Below are positions 43,573 through 52,259 of a stretch of DNA of 64,000 bases, one piece after another. The DNA comes from Candidatus Aalborgicola danicus (GTDB taxonomy: Bacteria > Pseudomonadota > Gammaproteobacteria > Burkholderiales > Burkholderiaceae_C). Below the pieces are notes generated by a model that saw nothing but the letters and a program-made list of their open reading frames with translations, did not search any database and was not told the origin of the DNA. Location of the stretch: contig JADJBC010000051.1 of assembly GCA_016703945.1 (NCBI GenBank), positions 124,001 through 188,000 on the forward strand. The letters are read 5' to 3'. The position numbers and the translations under genes were made by a program. Positions within the stretch are counted from its first letter, which is position 1. Every line of letters begins with the position of its first letter.

Positions 43573-44920
43573 TTAACGCCCGGTCTGCCTACCGCGCCAA
43601 CACCGCTGCCAGCGCCACGCCAGTGTGGGTGCCCAGTTGGACCACCGCCTCGGGCGTGGCCGCTGCCACCACCTGCCCACCGGCATTGCCGCCGTCCGGA
43701 CCCAGGTCAATCACCCAATCAGCCTCCGCAATCACGTCCAGGTCGTGCTCGATGACCACGACACTGTGGCCGCCGTTAACCAGCCGATGCAGCACGCGGA
43801 TGAGCTTTTCCACGTCGGCCATGTGCAGGCCCACTGTGGGTTCGTCCAGCACGTAAAGCGTGTGCGGCGCCTTGTTGCCACGCTTGCCGATGTCGTCACG
43901 CACCTTGGAGAGCTCCGTCACCAGCTTGATGCGCTGCGCCTCGCCACCGCTGAGCGTGGGCGAGGGCTGGCCCAGCGTCAGGTAACCCAGGCCCACGTCT
44001 TTGAGCAGTTGCAGCGGATGCGCAATGACCGGCATGGCGGCAAAAAAGTCCACCGCTTCGTCGACCTCCATCTGCAGCACGTCGCCAATGTTCTTTCCAC
44101 GCCAGCTCACCGCCTGGGTCTCGGGGTTAAAGCGCGCGCCCTTGCAGGTTTCACACAAGACTTTCACGTCGGGCAGAAAACTCATGCCGATGGTGCGAAT
44201 GCCCTGCCCTTCGCAACCGGGGCAGCGGCCCTCGCCGGTGTTGAAGCTGAAGCGGTTGGCGGCATAACCACGGGCTTTGGCTTCCAGCGTGTCGGCAAAG
44301 AGTTTGCGGATCGTGTCCCAGAAGCCGATGTAGGTGGCCGGGCAACTGCGTGGGGTCTTGCCGATGGGCGTTTGGTCCACTTCCAGCACGCGGTCGATGC
44401 TCTCGAACCCGGTCACGCCCTCGCAGCCGGTCCACTGGATTTTTTCACCGGCGTCCAGGGCGTCTCTGCCTGCTTTGGTGCTGCGTTTCTGGACGGCGAC
44501 TTGCACGTTGGTCAGCAGCACATCCCGTGCAAGGGTGGATTTGCCGGAGCCGGAGACGCCTGTTACTGCGACCAGTCGTTTCAAGGGGATGTTGGCAGTG
44601 ACGTTTTGCAGGTTGTGGAGGTTGGCACCTTGTACGGTTAGCCAATCTATTGGCTGCTGATTTGCTGGGCTCGCAGGGGAAGCCCTTGGGGTGGGATATG
44701 GTGATGCTTCCCCTGCTGCGAATGAAGTGTTGGCGGCGGAACGGTTGGAGACATTTTCGTATTCGGCGGCTACACGTGCCCGCTCCACAAACTCCGCATT
44801 CGCCGCCACGCTGGTCGACACCCGCGCCGCCGCGATCGCAGCCGCCTTCGCAGCTTTGCCCTTCGGCAACTTGACCCCCTTCGCGCTCGCCAGAACCGGC
44901 GGCCGGAGCCGGTGCGCCGG

Positions 44921-44996
44921 GTGCCGATTTGGCGTACTGCATGGGAGGAACCCGGCGTACCGGCTTCGGCCGCAGCGAGCGCTGTAGCGACACCCC
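44921..44996 (-). repeat. uvrA linker repeat, copy 1
   Basis: Minus strand reads GCGCTCGCTGCGGCCGAAGC, then CGCCGGGTTCCTCCCATGCA and GTACGCCAAATCGGCACCC. It encodes the linker between ATPase halves 3 and 4 and is related to the copies at 46656 and 48463. Confidence 0.7.
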
Positions 44997-46655
44997 TTCG
45001 CACCATCAACGGATGCTTCATCGCATGCAACAAATACCTACCGGTCTGCGACCGGAAGCCGCCTGCACATCCGCAACCGACCCCTCGGCCACCAACCGAC
45101 CACCGCGCTTGCCCGCACTGGGCCCAATGTCGATGATGTGGTCCGCATGGCGAATGGTCTCCTCGTCGTGCTCCACCACCACCAGCGTATTGCCCTTGTC
45201 GCTGAGTGACCGCAAGGCCCCGAGCAGAATCTTGTTGTCCCGCGCATGCAGTCCAATGGTGGGCTCATCCAGCACATAACACACACCCTGCAGATTGCTG
45301 CCCAGTTGGGCGGCGAGCCGGATGCGTTGTGCCTCACCACCGCTGAGCGTGGGGGCGCCACGGTCCAGCGTCAGATAACCCAGGCCGACTTCTTCCAAAA
45401 ATTCGAGGCGGCTCTTGATTTCGGGCACCAGGTCGCGGGCGATGTCACCCTCGCGGGTCGTCATGCCGCCGATCACCTGCAGCGTCTGCACCCACTTGCG
45501 CACGTCGGTCACGGAGAGGCGCGCAATGTCGGTGATACCCACCGCGTTGAACTGCACGGCACGGGCCGTCGCATTCAGGCGCGTGCCATGGCAGGTGGGG
45601 CAGGTGGCGTCATGCAGGTCTTCGATGTCGGCTTCGGCAAAAGTCTGCTCGCGGCCCTTGTTGTCGTCGTCCTTCACCGAATCGTCAAACACCTTGCGCT
45701 GGTCCTTGGTCAACGCTACACCGGTGCCCACGCAATCGGGGCACCAGCCGTGCTTGCTGTTGTAACTGAACAGACGCGGGTCCAGCTCCACATACGACGT
45801 GGAGCACACCGGGCAGGCGCGCTTGGTGGAGAACACCTGCACCTTGCCAATGCCCGCTGCGGGGGTGCCCGCCAGCATGGCGGCGCGCAGCCCATCCATG
45901 CCGCTGAGCACATGCACCACGCCCTTGCCATGCACCAGCGCCGTGGCCAGGGCCTCGCGCAGTTGCGCCTCGTGTGCCGGGTTCACATCCAGGCTGGCTA
46001 CGGGCAGTTCGATGTTGTGTTCCTTGAAGCGATCAATGCGCGGGAAATTGGTGGTCGGCAGAAAGTTGCCATCCACCCGCAAATGCGTGAAGCCGCGCGG
46101 CCGCGCCCAATCCGCCAGCTCGGTGTAGACGCCCTTGCGGCCCGACACCAGTGGTGCCAAAAGGCCGATGTGCTGCCCGCGAAAATTCTTCAGCAGCTGC
46201 GCCGCGATACTGTCCGCCGACTGCGGCTCTACCGCCGCACCATCATGGATGCAGTGCTGCGTGCCCAGCTTCACGTACAGCAGCCGCAGAAAGTGCCAGA
46301 CCTCAGTGGTGGTGCCCACGGTGGATTTGCGGCCACCGCGTGATAGGCGCTGTTCAATGGCCACGGTCGGCGGAATGCCATACACGGCATCCACCTCGGG
46401 GCGGCCTGCGGGTTGGACGATGCTTCTTGCGTAGGCGTTGAGGCTTTCCAGGTAGCGGCGCTGGCCTTCGTTGAACAGAATGTCGAAGGCCAGGGTGGAT
46501 TTGCCGGGAGCCGGAGACGCCAGTGACAACGTTGAATTTGCCGCGTGGGATGTCCACCGACAGGGACTTGAGGTTGTGTTCTTTGGCGTTGATGATTTGG
46601 ATGCTGTCATTGATCCCCGCGCGCCCATTACCCGCCGGGGATGGGGTTGCGTCGG

Positions 46656-46730
46656 GTGACGATTTGGCGGCCGCATTTGGGCCGTATGAGGAACCCGGCG
46701 TGACCCCATCCCCGGCAGCGAGCGCCACTG
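46656..46730 (-). repeat. uvrA linker repeat, copy 2
   Basis: Minus strand reads GCGCTCGCTGCCGGGGATGG, then CGCCGGGTTCCTCATACGGC and CCAAATGCGGCCGCCAAATC. Encodes GVTPGSSYGPNAAAKSS in the linker between UvrA unit 1 and unit 2. Confidence 0.75.
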
Positions 46731-47333
46731 AAGCTCCGCCAGCAAGCGCCAAATACTTCGCATGGGGCTCGGCCACCACATGCACCACCCCCATGGCCGC
46801 CGCGTACTCCCGCAAAGCCTTGCCCGTATGCGACGACGCATGCAACAACAAATCCTCCGGCGTGCCATAGGCCACCACTTCTCCGCCCGCATCGCCACCT
46901 TCAGGCCCCAGATCGATGAGCCAATCAGCAGCGCGGATCACATCCAGGTTGTGCTCAATCACCAGCAACGAATGCCCCGCGTCCAACAGTTTGCGCAAGG
47001 CGCGCATCAGCTTGGCGATGTCGTCAAAATGCAGCCCGGTCGTGGGCTCGTCCAGCATGAATAACGTGCCGCGCCGCGCCACCGCCTGGCGACTGGCCGA
47101 GCTGCTCTTGGCGGCCTCGGCGAGGAAGCCAGCCAGCTTCAAACGCTGCGCCTCGCCACCCGACAGCGTGGGCACGGGCTGGCCCAGCTTCACATACTCC
47201 AGCCCCACATCGACGATGGGCTGCAGCGCGCGGATGACATCGCGGTCGTTGGCGAATACGGCGGCGGCTTCGCTGACGGTGAGGTTGAGGACATCGGCTA
47301 CGTTGAAGCGTCGCAGCGCAGTGGTACGCCCCG

Positions 47334-47420
47334 CAGAAATGGGGTCAGAGCCCAATTTCGTCGTTGTGCGCCCTTCTCCGGAAAGTCCCCTTCCTGAATT
47401 GGGATCTGACCCCATTTCTG
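47334..47420. repeat. REPIN-like inverted REP pair inside uvrA
   Basis: Two 24-bp arms (47334-47357 and 47397-47420), reverse complements with one mismatch, centred on GGGGTCAGA and TCTGACCCC, with 39 bases between. Translated in frame as about 28 extra residues containing MGSDPN and LGSDPIS. The GGGGTCAGA core is typical of REP sequences mobilised by RAYT transposases. Confidence 0.85.
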
Positions 47421-48462
47421 CTCTACGCTCAATCGTCACCTCCAGAATCTCCGGCCGGTAACGCTTGCCATCGCAATCCGGGCAGCGCAAATACACGTCG
47501 CTCAGGAACTGCATTTCGATGTGCTCAAAGCCCGAGCCGCCGCAGGTGGGGCAGCGGCCATCGCCACCATTGAAGCTGAACTTGCTGGCCGTGTAGCCAC
47601 GCTCGCGCGACAGGTCGGCACCGGCAAACAGCTCGCGGATCGCGTCCCAGGCACCCACGTAGCTGACCGGGTTGGAGCGCGAGGTCTTGCCAATCGGCGA
47701 CTGGTCGACAAACACCACTTCACTCAGTTGCTCGGCACCCAGCAGGCGGCTGTGGGCGCCGGGTGCCTCGGTGGCCTTGCCAAAGTGGCGCAGCAGCGCT
47801 GGCGCCAGCACGTCCTGCACCAGCGTGGACTTGCCGGAACCACTCACGCCCGTGATACACACCAGGCGCTGCAGCGGGATATCGACGGTCACGTTTTTCA
47901 GGTTGTGCTCGGTCGCGCCTTCCAGAATCAGACGCGGAGTGTTCTCCGCCACCATGCGCTTGAAGCCCATTCCCACCTGCTTGCGTCCACCCAGGTAGGC
48001 GCCTGTCAGCGTGTCGGCGCCCTTGAGGGCCTCGGTGCTGCCGTCAAACACGATCTGCCCGCCCTTCTCGCCCGGGCCGGGGCCCATGTCGATCATGCGG
48101 TCGGCCGCCAGCATCACCGCCGGGTCATGCTCCACCACCACCAGCGTGTTGCCGGCATCGCGCAGGCGCTGCATGGCGACGATGATGCGGTGCATGTCGC
48201 GCGGGTGCAGGCCGATGCTGGGTTCGTCCAGCACGAACAGGGTGTTTACCAACGAAGTGCCAAGTGCCGTTGTCAGGTTGATGCGCTGCACTTCGCCCCC
48301 GCTGAGGGTCCGGCTCTGGCGGTCCAGTGTGAGGTACCCAATACCCACGTCACATAGGTATTTGAGCCGTGTGCAAACCTCTTCCAGCAACAGCTTCAGG
48401 GTTTTGGCTTCGGCCTCAGACGTAGCCGGAGCGACGGAAGGGCTGGGCGAGGTGGGGGGTCG

Positions 48463-48542
48463 GTTGCCGATTTGGCGGCCGCATTGGGCCGTATGGGGCA
48501 GCCGGCGCCCCCGCCTTGCCCAGCCCGCTTGCAGCGAGTCAA
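48463..48542 (-). repeat. uvrA linker repeat, copy 3
   Basis: Minus strand reads GACTCGCTGCAAGCGGGCTG, then CGCCGGCTGCCCCATACGGC and CCAATGCGGCCGCCAAATCG. Read in a different frame from copy 2, encoding ARRGRRLPHTAQCGRQIGNR in an insertion of ATPase half 1. Confidence 0.7.
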
Positions 48543-49214
48543 AAAACCGCCTGAGTTTGTCGATAGGCATCAACATCAGGTCATGCAAACACAGCCCCGG
48601 CAGGGCTTCGAGTTGCGCTCGCGACCAGGTAACGCCTTGCGGCATAAACCGTTTGGAGGGCGCCAAGACAGCATCCGCCTGTTCCTTGGTCCCGATGCGC
48701 CACAGCAAACTCTCGGTCTTCAGCCGCGCCCCACCACAGGTGCCACAGGGCGTGTAGCTGCGGTACTTGGACAGCAGCACCCGGATGTGCATCTTGTAGG
48801 CCTTGGTCTCCAGGTAGGCAAAGAAACGGTTGATGCCAAACCAGTGCTGGTTCCACTTGCCGTTCCAGTTGGGGGAGCCATTGATGACCCAGCCCTGCTG
48901 CTCGGGCGTCAGCTTGTACCAGGGCGTGTCGCGCGGGATGCCGGCCGCCTCGGCGTGGCGCATCAGGTCGTCCTGAGCCTCCTTCCATGCGGGGGTCTGC
49001 ATGGGCTTGACAGCACCGGCGCGCAACGTGAGTTTGTCGTTCGGTATGACCAGGCCCAGGTCCACTCCCACCACCCGGCCAAAACCCCGGCAGGCCTCGC
49101 AGGCACCAACGGCGGAGTTGAAGGAAAACATGGACGCAATCGGGTCCGAATAACGAATATCGCTTTGTGGGCAGTGCAGGCCGGTAGAGAAGCGCCACAC
49201 CGTGGGCTCCGAAG

Positions 49215-49270
49215 TTGCTATTGATTCAGTAGCTGCTTGCGCAGATTCCACGAGGGCTGGAGCCTCATTT
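49215..49270 (-). repeat. Dispersed ~50-bp repeat, copy 12, inside uvrA
   Basis: TTGCTATTGATTCAGTAGCT followed by GCTTGCGCAGATTCCACGAG and GGCTGGAGCCTCATTT. Translated in UvrA as NEAPALVESAQAATESIATS (about residues 242-260). Confidence 0.85.
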
Positions 49271-49995
49271 GTCACATAAACATTGAGCCGGCCACTGCCA
49301 CGTTTGAGGGCGAGTTCGATGGCTTCGAGAACGCGGGCTTTTTCTGCGCTGGTGATACGGAAGCGGTCGGCTACGACGTCCAATACCTTTTGGCTCCAGG
49401 GGGGGGCTGAGGGCGACCCGTTTCCGCACCTCCACCTCACGCTCGGCGTGGATGCGGGTGAAGCCGCTGGCCGATAACCACTGGGTCAACTCTTCGGCGG
49501 TGGTGCTGGCAGGCAACTCCACCGGAAAAGTCAGCACGAGGCGGGGTCTCCCGACTGCGCCGCACGACGCACCAGCTCCGCATAAATGGTCTCCGGCGTA
49601 TCGTGCTGCACCGGCTGGGCCGTCGCCTTGTCGAACAGTTGCGCGGCGCGAGAGTACAGCAGTTTGATGTGGTCGTTCAACTCCGTCATCGTGCCCACGG
49701 TGGAGCGGCTGGAGCGCACGGGGTTGGTCTGGTCGATGGCGATGGCGGGCGGCACGCCCTCCACCTTGTCCACGGCCGGTTTGTCCATGCGGTCCAGAAA
49801 TTGGCGGGCGTATGCGGAGAAGGTCTCCACATAACGGCGCTGGCCCTCGGCATACAGCGTGTCAAACACCAGGCTGGACTTGCCCGATCCGCTGGGCCCG
49901 GTCACCACGGTCAGCTCGCCGGTGCGGATGTCCAGATCCAGGTTTTTGAGGTTGTGCTGGCGCGCTCCGCGAATGCGGATGGTTCCCTGGGTCAT

Positions 49996-50326
49996 TGTGT
50001 TGTGCTTGTTTTGATGAGGCCAATCATTCTAGGGACTTGGCGCCAGGCCATTGGGTGCAAGGGAATACAGACGGGTTTCGCCGCCGGGCCGCCCCAAGGA
50101 AAATTAGCCCCCTTGGGGCTGATGCCCGCGGCTCCCAGCCTGCCTGCCAGGGTGGGACGGGCAGAAGAGTCGTTGCCTCTGGCATCGGCCTGTCCAGCGA
50201 CCCGCGCAGCGGTGGAGCGTGGGGGCAGTATCCCTACAAGGGCAAACCCGGATGTGGAAGTCCACAACTGGCGCAGCCGGGGTGGCGTTCAGACAATCGG
50301 TTCCCGAACAACCGAGGAGTCTTCCC
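49996..50326. other. Intergenic region with hairpin-forming repeat
   Basis: 331 bases between the divergent uvrA and the LivK-like gene. It holds an inverted repeat CCCCAAGG (50092-50099) / CCTTGGGG (50111-50118) within CGCCGCCGGGCCGCCCC...CTTGGGGCTGATGCC, and the string GCGCAGCGGTGGAGCGTGGG near 50205. These GC-rich strings look like an intergenic repeat family that I recall from related genomes. Promoters of both genes must lie here; none is clear enough to place. No gene is seen. Confidence 0.5.
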
Positions 50327-51439
50327 ATGAAACTTTCCCCGTCTTTGTGCAGCGCACTGTTGATGCTCTTGCTGCTTCCCGCAGCACACGCGCAGTTGCG
50401 TATTGGTCAGCCATCGGGCTTTACCGGGTCGGTGGCAGCCGGCGTCAAGGAGAACACCGAAGGCGCGAAGCTGTATTTTGACGCGGTGAACCGTGCGGGC
50501 GGCGTACATGGGCAAAGCGTGGAATTGATTTCCGTGGACGACAAGTTCGACCCGGCAACCACCGTCACGACCGCCCGGCGGCTGATCACCGAGCAGGGCG
50601 TGCTGGCGCTGTTCCTGAACCGCGGCACTCCGCATGCACAGGCCTTGTTGCCGCTGCTGGCCGAGTACCGCGTGCCACTGGTTGGCCCCAGCACCGGCGC
50701 CTTGGTGCTGCACGAGCCCGTGAATCCCTGGGTGTTCAACGTACGTGCCCCTTACCAACGCGAAGCCATCAAGGCCGTCGCTCACCTGGTGAGTGTGGGC
50801 ATCACGCGTATTGCGGTTCTACAAACCGACGATTCGTTTGGTGCCGACTCAGCTGCCGGGGCGGACAAGGGCTTCACGGCCGCCAACCTGAAGCCGGTGC
50901 TGGTGCAAAAGTTTCCACGCGAAAAACCAGACTTCGCCGATCTGGCATCCAAAATCATTCTCAGCGAAGCCCAGGCGGTTCTGTACATCGGCTCGTCTGG
51001 CAACGTCGCCCAGGGTGTGAAGGCCTTGCGCATAGCAGGTTCCAGTGCACAGGTGGTCACCTTGTCCAACAATGCGTCGGAAGGATTTATCAAGCTGTTG
51101 GGCGAGCATGCCCGGGGTGTCGTCGTCACGCAGGTTTTCCCCAACGAGCGGGCCGTTACCTACAAGCTCATCAAGGAAGCGCAAGACCTGGCCAAATCCC
51201 ACGGGCTAGGCGGCGTGTCTCCCGCCATGATGGAGGGTTATGCCGCAGCGAAAGTGTTGGTGGAAGGCTTGCGCCGCGCAGGCCCCAAACCCACTTCGAG
51301 CAGCCTGCGGGACGCACTCGAAAGCCTGAACCGGTTTGATCTGGGCGGACTTGAGGTCAGCTACAGCGCCAACGACCATTCGGGACTGGAGTTTGCCGAC
51401 CTGTCCATCATCGGCAGTGACGGCCGGTTCAGGCGCTAA
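50327..51439 (+). CDS. ABC transporter substrate-binding protein, LivK/branched-chain amino acid type
   Basis: A 370-residue periplasmic type I binding protein. Signal peptide (LCSALLMLLLLPAAHAQ) then LRIGQPSGFTGSVAAGVKEN, GVHGQSVELISVDDKFDPAT and VPLVGPSTGALVLHEPVNPW, typical of the Leu/Ile/Val-binding clan (Peripla_BP_6). No permease or ATPase gene is adjacent, as is common for the many such orphan proteins in this bacterial group. Substrate may be an amino acid, amide or aromatic acid. GAGGAG precedes the ATG at 50327; the open frame upstream runs through the repeat-rich leader. Confidence 0.92.
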   Translation: MKLSPSLCSALLMLLLLPAAHAQLRIGQPSGFTGSVAAGVKENTEGAKLYFDAVNRAGGVHGQSVELISVDDKFDPATTVTTARRLITEQGVLALFLNRGTPHAQALLPLLAEYRVPLVGPSTGALVLHEPVNPWVFNVRAPYQREAIKAVAHLVSVGITRIAVLQTDDSFGADSAAGADKGFTAANLKPVLVQKFPREKPDFADLASKIILSEAQAVLYIGSSGNVAQGVKALRIAGSSAQVVTLSNNASEGFIKLLGEHARGVVVTQVFPNERAVTYKLIKEAQDLAKSHGLGGVSPAMMEGYAAAKVLVEGLRRAGPKPTSSSLRDALESLNRFDLGGLEVSYSANDHSGLEFADLSIIGSDGRFRR

Positions 51440-51444
51440 ACGCA

Positions 51445-51921
51445 CTAGGTGGTGAGCGTACGCTCCAGTTCTTCACTGGCTTTGGCACCCACCGCATCCT
51501 TGATCTTGGGTAGCAGTGCCAATAGCTCTTCAAAACCAGCGGCCGCCTCCACCGCCAGGTTCAAACGAAATCCGCGCAAGCCCAGACCGGCGGTCAGCCT
51601 GGTAGCCAATGGCTTGGCCTCTTTGTAGCGGTCTTGTGCAGAGTGGGTCTTGAAGGACTGGGCCACAGCCCCCTGCTCCGACACTTGCATAGCCTGGGCT
51701 TGGGCCATCTGGGCCTCGCCAGGCGCGGGCACAAGAAACCCCTGTTCCACCATATGGGCAACATCTTGCGCGGTCAGGCCCAAGCCGGCCGCGCCGGCAA
51801 CAAGCTGTTCGACCGACTTGTTGCCGTCAAACATGATGAAGGCGGTGCGTTGTCGCGCAGAAAACAGTGAAGAGCGGACCTTGAAAGCCTGCTGCCCTTT
51901 TTCTGTTTTGATGTATTTCAT
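51445..51921 (-). CDS. Uncharacterised two-domain protein, paralogue of 54225-54716
   Basis: A 158-residue protein without a recognised family. The N-terminal half (TEKGQQAFKVRSSLFSARQR, FIMFDGNKSVEQLVAGAAG, ALxxGF-like end EQGFLVP) looks like a winged helix. After an Ala/Gln linker, the C-terminal half (YKEAKPLATRLTAGLGLRGF then FEELLALLPKIKDAVG) is helical. The protein at 54225-54716 has the same order and similar key strings (LIMVDGVKTGAELL; RATRLLEDLLG). Both flank the MHS transporter. It converges with the LivK-like gene with 5 bases between the stops. Confidence 0.7.
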   Translation of the reverse strand: MKYIKTEKGQQAFKVRSSLFSARQRTAFIMFDGNKSVEQLVAGAAGLGLTAQDVAHMVEQGFLVPAPGEAQMAQAQAMQVSEQGAVAQSFKTHSAQDRYKEAKPLATRLTAGLGLRGFRLNLAVEAAAGFEELLALLPKIKDAVGAKASEELERTLTT

Positions 51922-52006
51922 GGCTGCATCCTCTGTGCTGGCTGCCTATCGGTAGCGCCAACGGTCATGAACGGTCAACCTCTACTACCAATGGCACTTT
52001 GCCACC

Positions 52007-52198
52007 CTATTGACTGGCACTTGATGCGGGCGCCGAAGCGGCGAGAGCTGCCGGTGGTGGCGAAGACGCTGCCGCTTCAGGCACATGGGTGGCTTCCGCG
52101 CCATGTTTTTCCCCACCCATATCGATGTCTCCGCCTTTGCTCAAAATGAACAGGGCCAGACCGGCGAACACGATAAAAGCTACTGCAATTTTCCACAT
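52007..52198 (-). CDS. Small single-pass membrane protein
   Basis: A 63-residue protein with one N-terminal transmembrane helix (MWKIAVAFIVFAGLALFILS), a short charged segment (KGGDIDMGGEKHG) and a Pro/Ala/Ser-rich tail. AAGGA lies just before the ATG. It is downstream of the MHS transporter terminator and upstream of the uncharacterised gene at 51445-51921, possibly cotranscribed with it. No function assigned. Confidence 0.7.
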   Translation of the reverse strand: MWKIAVAFIVFAGLALFILSKGGDIDMGGEKHGAEATHVPEAAASSPPPAALAASAPASSASQ

Positions 52199-52208
52199 AT
52201 AGATCCTT

Positions 52209-52242
52209 AAAAAAAAGACCCCGGTCCAACTGGTCCGGGGTC
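52209..52242 (-). terminator. Terminator of the MHS transporter gene
   Basis: GACCCCGG-TCCAACTGG-TCCGGGGTC hairpin followed, on the minus strand, by eight T. It lies 18 bases after the transporter stop codon. Confidence 0.92.
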
Positions 52243-52259
52243 ATTCACTCACTTGGAGA

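Larger units (their letters stand above)
43589..49995 (-). pseudogene. uvrA: Tandem double-length UvrA-family ATPase, about five frameshifts
   Basis: One gene of about 2135 codons encoding two UvrA units head to tail. Four ABC ATPase halves are visible. Walker A: GPSGSGKSS, GVSGSGKST, GVSGS(G)KST and GVSGSGKST. Signatures: TLSGGEVQRINL, TLSGGEAQRLKL, TLSGGEAQRIRL and TLSGGEAQRIKL. Zinc-type CxxC pairs recur (CGTCGG, CPTCGGSG, CPVCS, CPGCEGQG). Breaks lie near 49545 (C lost), 49399-49406 (run of 8 G, one extra), 46505-46512 (one extra), 45050-45056 (one lost) and in the 44900-45000 linker; correcting them gives an exact multiple of three. It is a fused dimer version of the nucleotide-excision-repair damage sensor. 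Such long UvrAs occur in other betaproteobacteria and probably act beside a normal UvrA. Functional if the breaks are sequencing errors. Confidence 0.88.

Noticed and set aside
21500..43600. CRISPR array or integrase-bounded island in the defence region
   Set aside because: The dispersed repeats are irregularly spaced and in both orientations, no regular spacers are seen, and no integrase, transposase or tRNA gene was found.
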